Source: Gyromitra esculenta
Lineage: Eukaryota > Ascomycota > Pezizomycetes > Pezizales > Discinaceae
DNA length: 64,000 nucleotides
NCBI GenBank assembly: GCA_038503075.1
Contig: JBCAML010000007.1
Location: forward strand, 1,984,001 to 2,048,000
Direction of reading: 5' to 3'
This document shows, in pieces, positions 44,963-56,781 of the stretch. Position 1 is the stretch's first letter. Each line of letters starts with the position of its first letter. The notes under the pieces were generated by a model. The model was not told the origin of the DNA, did no database searches, and saw nothing but the letters and a program-made list of their open reading frames with translations. Both the position numbers and the translations under genes were made by a program.

Positions 44963-47900
44963 GATGCCGGATTCTTTCTAAGGATTAAATCCAAAGAGCG
45001 AAGAGAAGGATGGGGAAGTAAGGAGTGGAAGAGGGATACCAAAAGCTGGGGAGCCTCATATATAAGTACTTTATTGTCTCGATGCTGTCCTACTGTAGAT
45101 ATCATATATGTATTTCTAGGGTGGCTACTATTCCTTGGCATGCTTGGTGCCTCAATAACCAAATAATTCGGTTAGGCGGTCACGGTCAAGCTTCTCCGCA
45201 CGGGGTAGGAAGCCCTTGCCAGCTCTCCGTGGGGTTCAAACGTTACCATAGGCCAATTCGCGCCGCATCAAGTACCATCGCTGGGCTCAATCGGCGGTCC
45301 GTCGGGATGAAGGGCCGTCTCGCCGTCAGGCGTATGCAAAAAACCTTGATTAAACCCGACAAAAAAAGGTACCGGAAAAATTAGCCTCCAGAAATATTTC
45401 CAGGTCGGGTGGTTTTCCATAGAACAAGCCAGGAATGCAAGGTGTGCTGAGGCTAAATGTTCCACAAGCCTTCTTGGCAACAAGTAATATTCCGATATTT
45501 GGGGCTATTGACGACGATGGTTGGCTGGGCGGCCTCAGGGCCTGGCGGTGGGGTCCATTTTGGCGGGCCTCGAATCCGGATTCTCTCTTTTCTTTTTTTG
45601 CTTCTGTTCTAGAAAAACTGTCAGAGCTGCTTGAATCTACGACCCATATTGGTTTAACTGGAAAACGCCACCACAGTACTACCCTAACAGTTCGATTTGC
45701 TTTTGATTCAGAGACAGTCAGATATCACGGAAGATTAGCATGACTGCCACGAGAAAGATCCCCTTCGCCGCCCTTGAACATTAGTTCCCACACAAACGCT
45801 GTCAACTCGTGTTCAGTATCAGGTCTCAAACCGAACCAGGACCAAATGGTACTCGTCTCTCGCCTTTCTTACTCAAGATAAGCATCCCGCCATACTCGTC
45901 GACGCGATCAGACCATAGCTAACAGTTCGGAAGCTAAAGGAGCTTCCGCAAGGTTATCCGGCTAACAAGGGTGCATATACCATGTAAATCGACTTTTAAC
46001 GCTGTGGCTTCCAACATGATATAATATCTACCTAGATTGCATGTATTGATGGTTATGGCTAACGCGTTGCATACAGACTCTGAAGCCCCCTCTCGTCGTG
46101 GGCCAAATTCTCATATGATACTCCAAGGTTGCACTAGGCCACCATTCACCTGAAACGTCGAAATATGAGTTGCAATTGGTGGGGAAAACCTGGGGACTGT
46201 GGGGAGAATAGAGTGCAACATAGACTTTCGAGCTCGCCCCGCGGAATCGGGTTCAGCACTGTAGCGCGCACACAGCTCGAGGAATTCGGAGAGGACGACA
46301 GGGACTTCGGCAAACAGATGCGTCAATCACGCGTTCCAAAACTCGCCATGGCCACGGTACTACCATGCGGAAAATATATTACTTTTTCCCATTTTTGGCT
46401 AAAGCTCGAACTTTTTTTTCCTTCCCACAGAAATCGAATACGGTATCCTTGATGTTGTGCCACGCTTGGCGTGATTTGGGGGCCCAAACTCCTGAATCCA
46501 AATATCGGTAACACGATTGACAATTCCCTGGGTCAGTTGAGATTCAATTTCGTTGGAGATTGCGTTTGTCACGAAGGTAGCCTCATCAGCTTAATATCAG
46601 TAGCACTCTAGTCGGTTGGTTATTCCGACGCTGAGATCCTGGATCTTGGGCGCTTCATGAAAAATCATCCAACAGCACCACACGAAAACCCCGAGCAATA
46701 TATGTGAAGATCGCTCCTCTTCCTTTACCTAATAAATGATTTCTTTAGGCGCGGTGGCATGCTCACGAGACTATGCTCACAATCGAATCGGAAAAACTAA
46801 CCCTAGCTAATTCTCTGACGGCTGGTTGGGCGTAGGAGAAAAAAAAACGTGTCTAGGAATACCTAACCTAACGGTAACACCAAGATGTAAGACTATTCAA
46901 CGCTGCAAGTCTATTTTTCCGCCCTGTCTAGGTTACAATCATGATGTGCATGATTATTTTGACGCACACCACCTCGCTTCCGCCACTTTCCCACAAATGC
47001 AGTCCTAAATTACTCCCTCGATCCAAATACCGGTCAGGACATGCTATATGCACGTGTACGGGAGAGGGGGTATGCAAGTTTTTTTCTGTCAAATTAAACC
47101 CTAGGGTGAGTGTAGGGATCCGAACTTTAGCTATCATTTCATGATAACCTAGGAGGAGGTACTCTCATAGGTAGGGGGGCACGAGCCCTCGCGTTTTTGG
47201 GGGGTCCATATTTTCAATAACACATACGCAGCTGCAGATTTGGAATATTTTTAATTAACCGCTCAAATACGCTAAATATCTGCCTATTATTAGATGCACG
47301 TAGTTTCTAACTTTGATTCAGACATTCTTAGAGATGTTTATGGGTTTGGAATGGCCATTTGAAGACTGTACGTGTAGTTTTCGTAGTTGTGAGTGAAAAC
47401 ACGAGACAAAAGGATAACACTTTCGTTAATGAGCACTTGGAGATCACTCCCAATCGTAGAATGCATATGGTATGCCGACACCTTCTGGTGATCGAGATGT
47501 CTATCATGAACGTTTGGGGGCGATGGCAAAACTTGTTTTCCTAAGCTAACCGTCACAAATGCGATCTTACGTTCCGGATGAATGGCACTCAAACCCCCCC
47601 AGATAGCCAGTATCTCAAGGAAGGTGATGATAGTGTCTAAGCGTGGAATACTGTGCATCACCGCCATGCGGGGTATGTATTAACGTATGTTTTTGAATGA
47701 TTTTTGCCCTGATACCGTCTATATTTTTTTCATACCAACATTGTTATAAGCTTCGATCGGCTGGAGAGCTTACCGCTTGCAATATTCACTTATGCTTTCA
47801 TATCACAAGCATTTTTTCTCCCTTCGCCACAAGATAACAAATAGAACTGGGTTTTAATTTCGAGTGCTCCCTCATGATTCTGCCTAGTTTGTGGAACAGG

Positions 47901-49362
47901 AATAGATAACCGGAAAAACGGAAAAACTCGGACTGAGCACAATGTACGTTTCCAAGCTAGCTAGTCGAGAATGGCTCAGATCGTAGTGGTAGCCTTTTGG
48001 CTCCGAAGACCAAGCACGAAACCATAAGGCTACCTAACCAACTACATCTCTGTCTTTCCCACCGAGAATCCCAAGAAAGCCCCTGTAGTAGATCTGAGAT
48101 TTCATAAAACCTTAATTCTGCTTTTGCAGAGATCTATCCACTGCTTTTCGCCAAGCATCACGGTGCTATGCTACCTTTACAGAATAGCGGCGTGATTTAG
48201 GGGACGGGCCCGGGGTCTGGAGGGGGGAGACCGCCATTGCTTGCATATTCGGAAACGGACAAACGGGTCGGACAAAGTCCGCACCAGAGGATACCCGGAA
48301 TACCTTCTCTTTATATGTACATACATCGGAGGATGGGGTTGAAATAGTCATAAAAGCCCCAAAGCAATACAATCCGCGGATAGTGATTAGATAACTAAAA
48401 ACTATAAACACCTTAAATGTGAGTTTCCATTTAGGAAGCTAGCATAAGTAGTAGATCCTGTTCGCTGTATGTACATCCGTCCATCCATTCATAGCTTCTC
48501 CTCGCAGAGGAGATTTGAGTAATATTAAAATCGCAAATACAGCCATTCATATTGCATGCTCTTATCAATTACGGCACTGAAAGTGGGGACCTGGCTATAA
48601 ATCAGGAAATAAAGTAGATCAGGCCCCCAAAAACGAGACAGCCATATCAACCACGAGGAATTGATTGAACTGAGGGGTAGGATCTTCAATAAAAACTCTT
48701 ACTATTACTTATTCCAGAAGCGAACAATTTAAATTTCATGTGTATTTCGAAAATCTAGAATAAAGGGGGGACTGACCCCCATGGTCCGTATGTTAACATG
48801 TACTTATTGGTCCGTTCTTCCCGTTGGTGCCGGCTACAAATATCCTGGTGCATATGTACCTGCAGATGAAATCGGTGATCAAGCGGCACAAGACCTCAAT
48901 CTTTTTGTATGCAGTTGTCATACAAAACCCAAAAAAAAAAAGGCTCAAATACATGTATGTCACCAGTAGCTTTTGTTCCGTGGTCGATCATTGGCATTGG
49001 GTTAGGGTTGCTGGGTCACCACTCATAAAACGGGTGGGTTGGATTCATCGCCACCGAGAGTCACAGGAACCCAACATTCAGACGATGCAGAGAAAACTAT
49101 AGCAAAGGCGCTCCAGGCCCTAGTTCATTAGACTTTATTGAATACAGTTCCCGTACCTCAACCCCCACGTCGTGCCAATAATATAGCTACAGAAACCTAT
49201 GAACAAACGAGTGAAAATTACAATAAGGATTTCTCCAGCACTTGGGCCGTTGAATGGGCGCTGTGGCTCTCTAATTTACAAAGCTATTGCTATCCTACCC
49301 ATTTATACATTCACGGACCCTGGAAAAATATTTAGAGGTTAGTCAAGATATCTTTGTTTCTA
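44963..49362. other. gene-poor stretch, no gene seen
   Basis: About 4.4 kb with only short, unconvincing frames. The first few hundred bases should hold the transporter's promoter. No LTR or LINE fragment was recognised. Intron-dense genes with small exons could have been missed. Confidence 0.45.
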
Positions 49363-50413
49363 CTAACACCTATGAAAGTTTTTAGGACGGGCCCTACCAT
49401 AAATACTATTACGCTGCAACGCCGGCTTGCTGATAGTGTACTTCCTCTTGCCTTCCATATCACTCGCCCCCCTCCTTCTCATAACTAAAAAAACAACGAA
49501 AGTGACTAATATGACGAATAGCGCAACGCCGCCTAACACGCTACCAACGATCGCGCCGACATTCGTGATGGTACGGTCGTTATCTGCGTTTGTGAAGTTT
49601 GATGGATACGAGCGATACGGCGCGGTTGGCTGGGGTTCGGGGGTGGTGATCGATGAGGTTTCGCCAGGCGAGAGAGCTTCCGGTGCTCTCTCGGCGGCAG
49701 CCTTGAAAGCAGCAAGGGATTTCTCAGCTGTTCTAGATCGATGTTAACTCTAGACACTTGCCGTGGAGGCTCGAGAGAGACCTACGGATTTATGACGCCA
49801 ACGAAACCTTGTTGGCAGTGCCGGCCTTGGGAGCAGTAGAAAAATATCGGATCTGAACGAGTGACGTTGATAGTGAATGTAGTAAGCTGGATCCGACCAA
49901 GACGTTAACATCGCTGACCGCTGAATGTTAATAGCTAGACATGGGTAAATAAAGGAGACCCAACTATTTCGGTGTCAAGAGGCAAGGGACGAAAACCAGA
50001 GAAGAACCCCTGCCCTGTTTCGTTCGTCATGGGTACACATGGAGCGTCAAAGTCAGCTCGCACTGCTGAGTGGTTCTGTTGTATCGCAAGAGAATTATCA
50101 GTAACAACCCAGGTGATACAAGTATCTCAAGATCCAAAAAAAGAAATTCTATAAAAAAAGAAAGAAACAAAAATAACCAGCATCAACATTCAATTCGAGC
50201 AGGGGAAAGAAAACCGACCACCGGGTAGAACTGGAATTGAATCATATCTCCAACATCTGCGAAAATCTCCTCTGGAGTGAACCTCAGCTTCAAATCGTTT
50301 CCCTCCCTCCCAACAGCGACCGGGATGACTTTCTGCGCGTTGCAGCAAACAACCAGGAAAAGAGTGACGAGTGCTATCGCATGAACAAGCTTGACGATCA
50401 TGGCCAGCATCAT
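49363..50413 (-). CDS. membrane-anchored cupredoxin (four exons)
   Basis: Exons 50413-50222, 50075-49965, 49886-49786 and 49732-49363 give about 257 residues. A signal peptide (I-A-L-V-T-L-F-L-V-V-C-C-N-A) precedes a plastocyanin-like domain with Q-F-Q-F-Y-P then N-H-S-A-V-R-A-D-F. G-F-F-S-G-F and F-F-Y-C-S-Q-G-R-H-C-Q-Q-G-F-V follow. Copper ligands are His of N-H-S, Cys of Y-C-S and His of R-H-C. The position that is usually Met (G-M-V) is Phe here. A threonine/proline-rich linker leads to one membrane helix (V-G-A-I-V-G-S-V-L-G-G-V-A-L-F-V) and a short basic tail. Such fungal proteins sit at the cell surface, often in fruiting or stress. The first intron (146 bases) and the exon 2-3 junction are the least certain. 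Confidence 0.82.
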
Positions 50414-52897
50414 TAACTCCCCAACTCCCTCCCCCCAATCCCACGCGCGCGCGGATAGACGAGGTATTTGTATCCATTCTTAGGGAGTCTAGAGACCAAG
50501 AATTGATATTTGCCGGAATTCCATCTTTATTGCTGACGCGTGGATTGAAGATTCGGTCCCCTGGTAACAAGCGTTTCAACGCAGTTTCGACGGTGTTTTG
50601 GCAACGGGTTCATGCACGTCAGCGCACGTGTCTCGGCTAACCCATTTTGGGGAGTAGAGGCTGAGGGACTCTTTTGATCTTTGCTCTTTTGGCATCTCTG
50701 ATACTCGAGATCACTGTGGTCACAATAAGTTGGTTTCCAAATATCCTGTCCATCAGTTCACGATCCGCTTTCGTTCAGCAGTACGGGACTGGAGTGCTGT
50801 CTTCTACCACTATTTAGAGTTGCTGGGCGACCGACGGTTACACCAGACGGCGGCAATCCATGTTCGTTTCGCTACCTCAAACAGAGCGATAGCGGGGGGA
50901 AAAAGAAAACCCCGATATCAGATCCTTTAGCCTAAGGCCAAGCCTCGCGATATCTACCGGATCTCCTTCCAAGGCTTGCAACTTGCACACGAACATTTCA
51001 ATTGGGTTTCAGTCGCCAATGCGAGAGCTCCAATTGCAACAATATCAACCAAGCCACGTTCTGACCGCCAGACCGACACTCTGAAAAGAAAGCAGTTTTA
51101 TTTCCGTGGTGACTTGAGCTCGTCTCAAGAATGTAGCTGTGTATACATGCTACGGTTAAACTGGAATCGATATGATACATGTCTGGTCTAGTGAGTTCGG
51201 CATAGGATTCCGAAGCCCCAATATCACCCTAGTAGTGATGGATTAGTTAGCCCTAGCCCTTACGTGCAGAAGATTCATACAGCCACCAAGTCTCCCGAGA
51301 ACATATATAGATATGGTTTCTGGTAGCAGCGCATGATTACTATGGCAGACACAGCCCTTTGGGTGATATTGGGACTGTATTAATACCGAAACTCTCTGAA
51401 ACCAGATTCAGGCTAGTACGTAGCTCTTTTTCTCCATATTTTGTTCCAGAATCAGCTTCAAACAATTATTTCGAGACTCCGTTGCAATGCTCTTAGCGAG
51501 TGACAATCTGTGATTCTGGCTAACGGCATCTCTGATGAAGAGGGCTCAACCACATCAAAAGAAAAGAAAAAGGGCCTACAACGGATTTTGGGATTCTAAC
51601 CGCGGGATGATAAAACCAAGGCAGAGAAGGGTTTGACATCTAGTAGCGTGTTCTACGAGGATAATTAATACCACCGATCCGAGTTTTCTTCGCCATAGCA
51701 CATGCAGACACGGTTCGATATTAAGAATGACATCTTATATATATGCTCGGCCGCGGAGACTCAGCTGCTGAATTCTTGTGGTGCGTTCTTCTTTCCAATT
51801 TAGGCTCAACGGCTACACACAGTAGGGACGACTCATCGCCTCACGCCTCATCCCTCTCTCGCTCAAACGACAAGCCCTTGGCTTCTGTCCACAGTCGCCA
51901 ATTCAGAACCCCCCTTTTCTTACTTGGAGCACCGAATCGACTCTATGCATGTGTCTAAAACTCTTCGATATATATCCCCCCGTGCTTCGTTTCTCAGCCA
52001 CTAAAGATAGCCCATCGGCAGACGTGAATGCACCTTTGTGGAATATGGTTTCTGTCGTTCATCCAATAGGTGGAGGTATGGCCCATTCCTTAACTGTTGA
52101 ATAGCGGTTTCATGTTTCTGGCTCCTTCCGTTGCAAAAAGTAGATATATCTTATTTCGAACCCGTCTGCCGGCGCCGTATACGTAAGTCTGTGCAGAGAT
52201 CTGATGAGGCTTAGCTATGGCTGTAGATACCTATACTCTTTGAAAAGCCTCGAGTTTTTATATATACTCTGCGCAGAGCAATTCCATGGCAAGCTTTGGA
52301 CCAACATCAGTAATCACCTGTAAGAGTTGTGGTCGCTGAATAAAGCACAGACGTATGTCCATAGGCCTCTAAAACACTAGCTATGCATGTATCCATAGAG
52401 TTGTCATCGTTTTAAAGTATATAGCTATGACCGCGGGGTCTCTGAATGCTGGATACGTATTCATAGAGGTTAAATAGTTTTTGCGCCCATAATCGAGTGA
52501 CTCCAAAGAGCCAGCCGGCAGAATGTTTAATGAAGATCACAGGTTATCTAGGGTCAGTGGGCAGCCCCCGAAATGTGTGGCCCTTAAACAAATGGGAGAT
52601 TCTTTGTGTTTTAATCCCTAATTATTAGTCACGATACTTGGTATTACCGTATGGTTTTTTTTTCTGCAGTTCCTCGTCATAATAGAAGCTCTAGTATTAT
52701 CGAGTCAGACATGTGCCCCTTTGGCGCTGTAGAGGAGGCTTAGGTATTCTAGCATTGACTTTTGAAGTGAAGTTTAATCGTGTATGTTACTTGCTGTTGA
52801 GGTGTATAGTTATAAACGATAATGTTCTCGATGGGGTGTGCACTATTTAATCTACCAAAAATTAGGGAAAATATAATGCCGAAACCATTTCTTCATA
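50414..52897. other. gene-poor stretch, no gene seen
   Basis: About 2.5 kb of AT-rich sequence. Nothing recognisable apart from the likely promoter of the cupredoxin gene at its left end. Confidence 0.45.
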
Positions 52898-53075
52898 CTA
52901 CGGGAGAGCACCAATAAGGCGGAAGTATCTAATCTTAGTGGTGTCGTCAACCCAGTCAGCTATTCCATCAGAGCGAACACGTTTAGGAAAACTTGTATTA
53001 GCTTCTTCATAAGCATTGAAGCAGCCTGTTGCCGAGCCACCTACTGCAATGTAGTTTTTTGCGCCACAGGCTGTG
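52898..53075 (-). CDS. candidate last exon of an unrecognised gene
   Basis: On the minus strand a perfect branch point and acceptor (TACTAAATCCACAG) open a 58-codon frame with protein-like composition: C-G-A-K-N-Y-I-A-V-G-G-S-A-T-G-C, later I-A-D-W-V-D-D, ending I-G-A-L-P and TAG. Upstream to about 53210 another frame (L-V-S-S-P-K-Q-R-D-E-Q-L-S-Y-V-F-E) is open and could be the preceding exon through a gtgttt donor. No family was recognised. A small secreted protein is possible but no signal peptide was found. Confidence 0.35.
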
Positions 53076-53840
53076 GATTTAGTATCCACGCTTTGACGGG
53101 GGATATATACGCTTTAGTATTCGAATTCTGGGCCGCCTGAAAAACACCTTCGAATACGTACGAAAGCTGTTCGTCTCGCTGCTTGGGAGAGGAAACTAGC
53201 CGCATATAGTCAGCAAGATGCAGCAGTAATAATCCATACCAAGCCTATTTAGAAAGAACCCTCAACCCCCCCCCCAAAACGTGTATTCCAGAATCCAAGC
53301 AATGCTAGCTCCCCGAACGACACGGAGAGCTCGAGGGATAAATTAAATAGCAGAAACGTAAACGTATGCAGCATACTCGGCCCCTTATCCGAGACCTACA
53401 TCTCATATCGAGTCTCCATCTGAGAAAACAGCTTCTCTACAGCACGAGTAAATGCATCATCTTAACACAGCTGAAATACTCGTGTAGCAAATTGAATCAG
53501 TAAAAGCATCAGTAAAAGCACAGTTAGGGCAACTTGATGCTCTTTCCTATCCCATTTACGTGCGCTATTAACGCTAAAACTGTTGTCCCAATCTTTTCGT
53601 AAACGCTAACGCCTCAGAAGTAAATGCGATCACTTGTTCGGACTCTGGATACCGGCACCGTACCTGGTGATATATTACTAACTGTGTAGACCAAGTTTAC
53701 CGCATCTAGAGGCTGCGAATGATACTGCATTGAGGAACTGGTCCGAGATCTGCTAATAAAGACAAGTGTATGAGTGCGTAATACAGCACGCGAATGTGTT
53801 TCTGCCGAGATGGTGAGTGCGTGCTTGGTGTCAAGGTTCA

Positions 53841-53870
53841 TGTATGTATGTATGTATGTATGTATGTATG
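53841..53870. repeat. (TATG)n microsatellite
   Basis: Thirty bases of perfect TATG repeats. Confidence 0.95.
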
Positions 53871-54704
53871 CAGAATATGGAAGGCGAGTTCCTAGGTGCT
53901 GTGTAGATAGACTAGGTGTATAGATAGTTGTGGTAGATAGCTGGAGGATGCTGTGCTGATGAACCTAGTGGGATATCTGGTAGCCATAGATAGCAGCGTG
54001 GTAGATACCGCTGAAGGGTATCGCTGTATCGGGGATATGTGGAGTGCTGGTAATTACTAATGGATTAGATAGTTCTTTCAGCGAGAGGGTATGATATATT
54101 GATCGGTGATTTAGTTGCTTGGTTTACTTATTCTCTCTTGCTGCTAGAGTACAACGGCAATGCGGAAACGTCAATAAACGCAGATTCAAAAAGGAGACGC
54201 TGCCAAATTAAAGATCAGGTTTGCCGTGGTGGTGCATAAAGCCATTCGTCGTGATGGCTGTGATGGCGTTGGAGTAATTCTGCTGTATGCTATGGCTAGT
54301 TCGCTGGTACTGTTAGTACCTGCCTGCAAAAATAAATGGAAAAGAGGGAAAAAGTGGAGGAGAAAGGGATATTGGTCAATATATATTTGAGATTCTTGGT
54401 GCTACCAAGAATCAAGAGCTGTTGATGTGTTCCGTAATGAGTGGTAGCCTGATTAAAGTTATTTGAGATCTGGTGGATTGAATGGTATTGTTACTCTGCA
54501 AAGAAGAGAAAGAAGAAGACTGAAATTGATGGAGGGAGTGAAGAAGAAAAAGAAGAGGACGGTGGTGGCAGTGATAGAAGCCGGACACCACCACCGCCAT
54601 AGAAATGATCAAACGCACCGCCGCCAAGCCCCAACCCTAACCCCACCAGCACAACTCACCTCTCCAGCTCTTTCTTCTTCCCTCCCCTCCGCCCCACCAC
54701 CAAA
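53871..54704. other. intergenic, promoter of the hydrolase gene
   Basis: AT-rich at the left. The last 150 bases become rich in C and A, leading to CCACCACCAAA just before the ATG at 54705. Confidence 0.5.
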
Positions 54705-55881
54705 ATGCCATCCATCGCCCCCCTTCTAAAATGCCCCTTCCACCAAGCCGTGCTGGGCACAACTCTCGCCGCCGCCTCAGGCCTCTACCTAACGCTGCGC
54801 TCCCCGTCCGGCGCCCTCCCGGCCACCATCTCGTCCCCACGGACAGACCTAGAGTCGATGACCGCGGATGAAATTGCAAAGCTGCCATACCCACCAGACC
54901 TGTACCCCGGCGGCCGCTGGGTCGACACGCCGTACGGCGTGATTCGCGTGTACGAGTTCGGCCCCGAGGGCGGAAAAAAAGCTATATTCCTGCACGGCAT
55001 CGGCACACCTAGCCCTGCCGCGCGCGACCTGATCTGGGAGCTGGTGGAAGCGCGAGGATGTCGGGTTATGATATTCGGTATGTGGCTCCCCTCCCCTCCC
55101 GCTAGAGGCTGCGCTGACGATGTGGTGTGTAGATCTGTATGGGCGTGGATATAGCGATTCGCCACTACTGACAGCGCATGACGCACGGCTGTTTTGCTCG
55201 CAGGTGTTGTTCGCGACGACGTCTTCGCCGCTGCATTGGGGCACTTTCACGCTCATTGGGAACTCGTTCGGCGGGGGGATCGCGGTTGCGTTCGCGGCGC
55301 TGTTCCCGCACATGTTGGCGGACTTGGTGCTGCTTGCGCCGTCGGGGATCCTGAAGTCGGCGCGGCTGGGCGTGTTTTCGCGGATGGCGATTGCGGGGTG
55401 GGTTCCGAGCTCGGTGGCGCAGTTCATGGCGAGACGGAAGACGCATAGAGCGAAGCGGCCGGAAGGGGCGCAGGGGAGAGCGGATCCTAAAGACCGTGCG
55501 ACGGTTATGGATGTGGATGCTGTGTTGGAGTGGCAGACGGACAGACACGGGGGCGCCTTGCAGAGCTTTTTGTCGAGCTTTAGGACGGGCCCGCTGTTTG
55601 ATCGCGAGGAGGAGTGGGCGAGGGTTGGTGCAAAGTGGAGGGAGGACGGAAAGAAGGCGCTGGTTGTGATCGGGGATAAGGACGACGTGGTAGACCCGGC
55701 GCTGATGGGGGAGATGTTGGAGCTACTGAGAGGCGGGGACACGGAGAAGGGGCAGGAGAGGATAGTGGGGCGGTTGCTGGAGGGACTTGGCCATGACTTT
55801 GTAGTCAGGAATGGGAGGGACCTGGCAAGGGAGATTATAGAGTTCTGGAAGGGGGAGGGGGAGGGCTGGACAGATGTCTGA
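54705..55881 (+). CDS. alpha/beta hydrolase (two exons)
   Basis: Exons 54705-55077 and 55133-55881 (intron of 55 bases, donor gtatgt) give 373 residues. A hydrophobic N-terminal segment (V-L-G-T-T-L-A-A-A-S-G-L-Y) may anchor or target it. The fold's landmarks are the oxyanion loop F-L-H-G-I-G, D-L-Y-G-R-G-Y-S-D-S and the nucleophile elbow G-N-S-F-G-G (Ser). The acid region V-I-G-D-K-D-D-V-V and the late histidine in G-L-G-H-D-F complete them. All three triad residues appear to be present. The substrate is unknown. Coding GC is high, like the Fat1 gene that follows on the same strand. Confidence 0.92.
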
Positions 55882-56781
55882 GTGAGATTTCATGATGCGA
55901 TAGGGATTTCACGGGGCTGGGATGCTGGCGGTTTTTTGACATTTAATTTGACCCAATTGTTTCTGTTACCTAGGGATGCGATACGAGAGACAGGATGCTT
56001 GAGATGTGGAAATGGTTTTAGCTAGACTTATATCCTAGAAGATAACTACAGAATTTGACACTGGTCCAGCCCCTGCCCACTCCATGTCGCTGCAAGAGCA
56101 AGACTTCCTCCAGTCAGAAGGGTCTCTCAGGTTCAATTGCAAGACGGGATTACTGCCAATAGCAGCCCTGTTCCTTCCCCGCAGACGGAGCAAACCATTG
56201 ACAGCCAGTCCAGACGTCGACTGCCAAGCCTTAACCCCGGACAAGGCGTAACCTACGGCAAGTGACGGGCACTTCCACGTGCGACAGTCGAGCCTCGGCC
56301 GCGGTCTGCATTCTCTTGCAGCTGTGGGTGATGGCTGACGGTCTGGCTGGCTCTCGGGCACTGATTGCTCCGGATTGAGTGGCACAATTCTCAACAGTTC
56401 TTCTTCTGTGGTTTGCTGCCTGCTGCCTGCTGCCTGCTGCTATTCCCACTGCTCTTCTGCTGTTGACGTTTGCTGACGGTCAATCAGAATAACTGCACTC
56501 GACATTACCGCCCAGTGCCTGCATAACCTCGGCTGCATCCCCGAGTGCAGCCATAAACCGTTGGAGAGACCGGCCAGCTGTGAATACTGTTCTGCTCCGT
56601 TCTGCTCGCTTTACTGGCTGCTCTGCTTGACGGTTCTGCCTATCGAAATAGCCGTTCGTGATAGGGGCAGACAGCAGCATATATCCACCGTCCACCCATC
56701 AATTCACTCTTTGCCTCTTCTCGCCAGCTCTACCCAACATCTCCCCACACAACCACCACAACCACCACAACCACCACCACA
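55882..56781. other. intergenic, promoter of the acyl-CoA synthetase gene
   Basis: It contains a short TGCTGCC repeat (56414-56440). The leader just before the start is made of CCACAACCA-type repeats (56750-56781). Open frames here look like chance. Confidence 0.5.
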
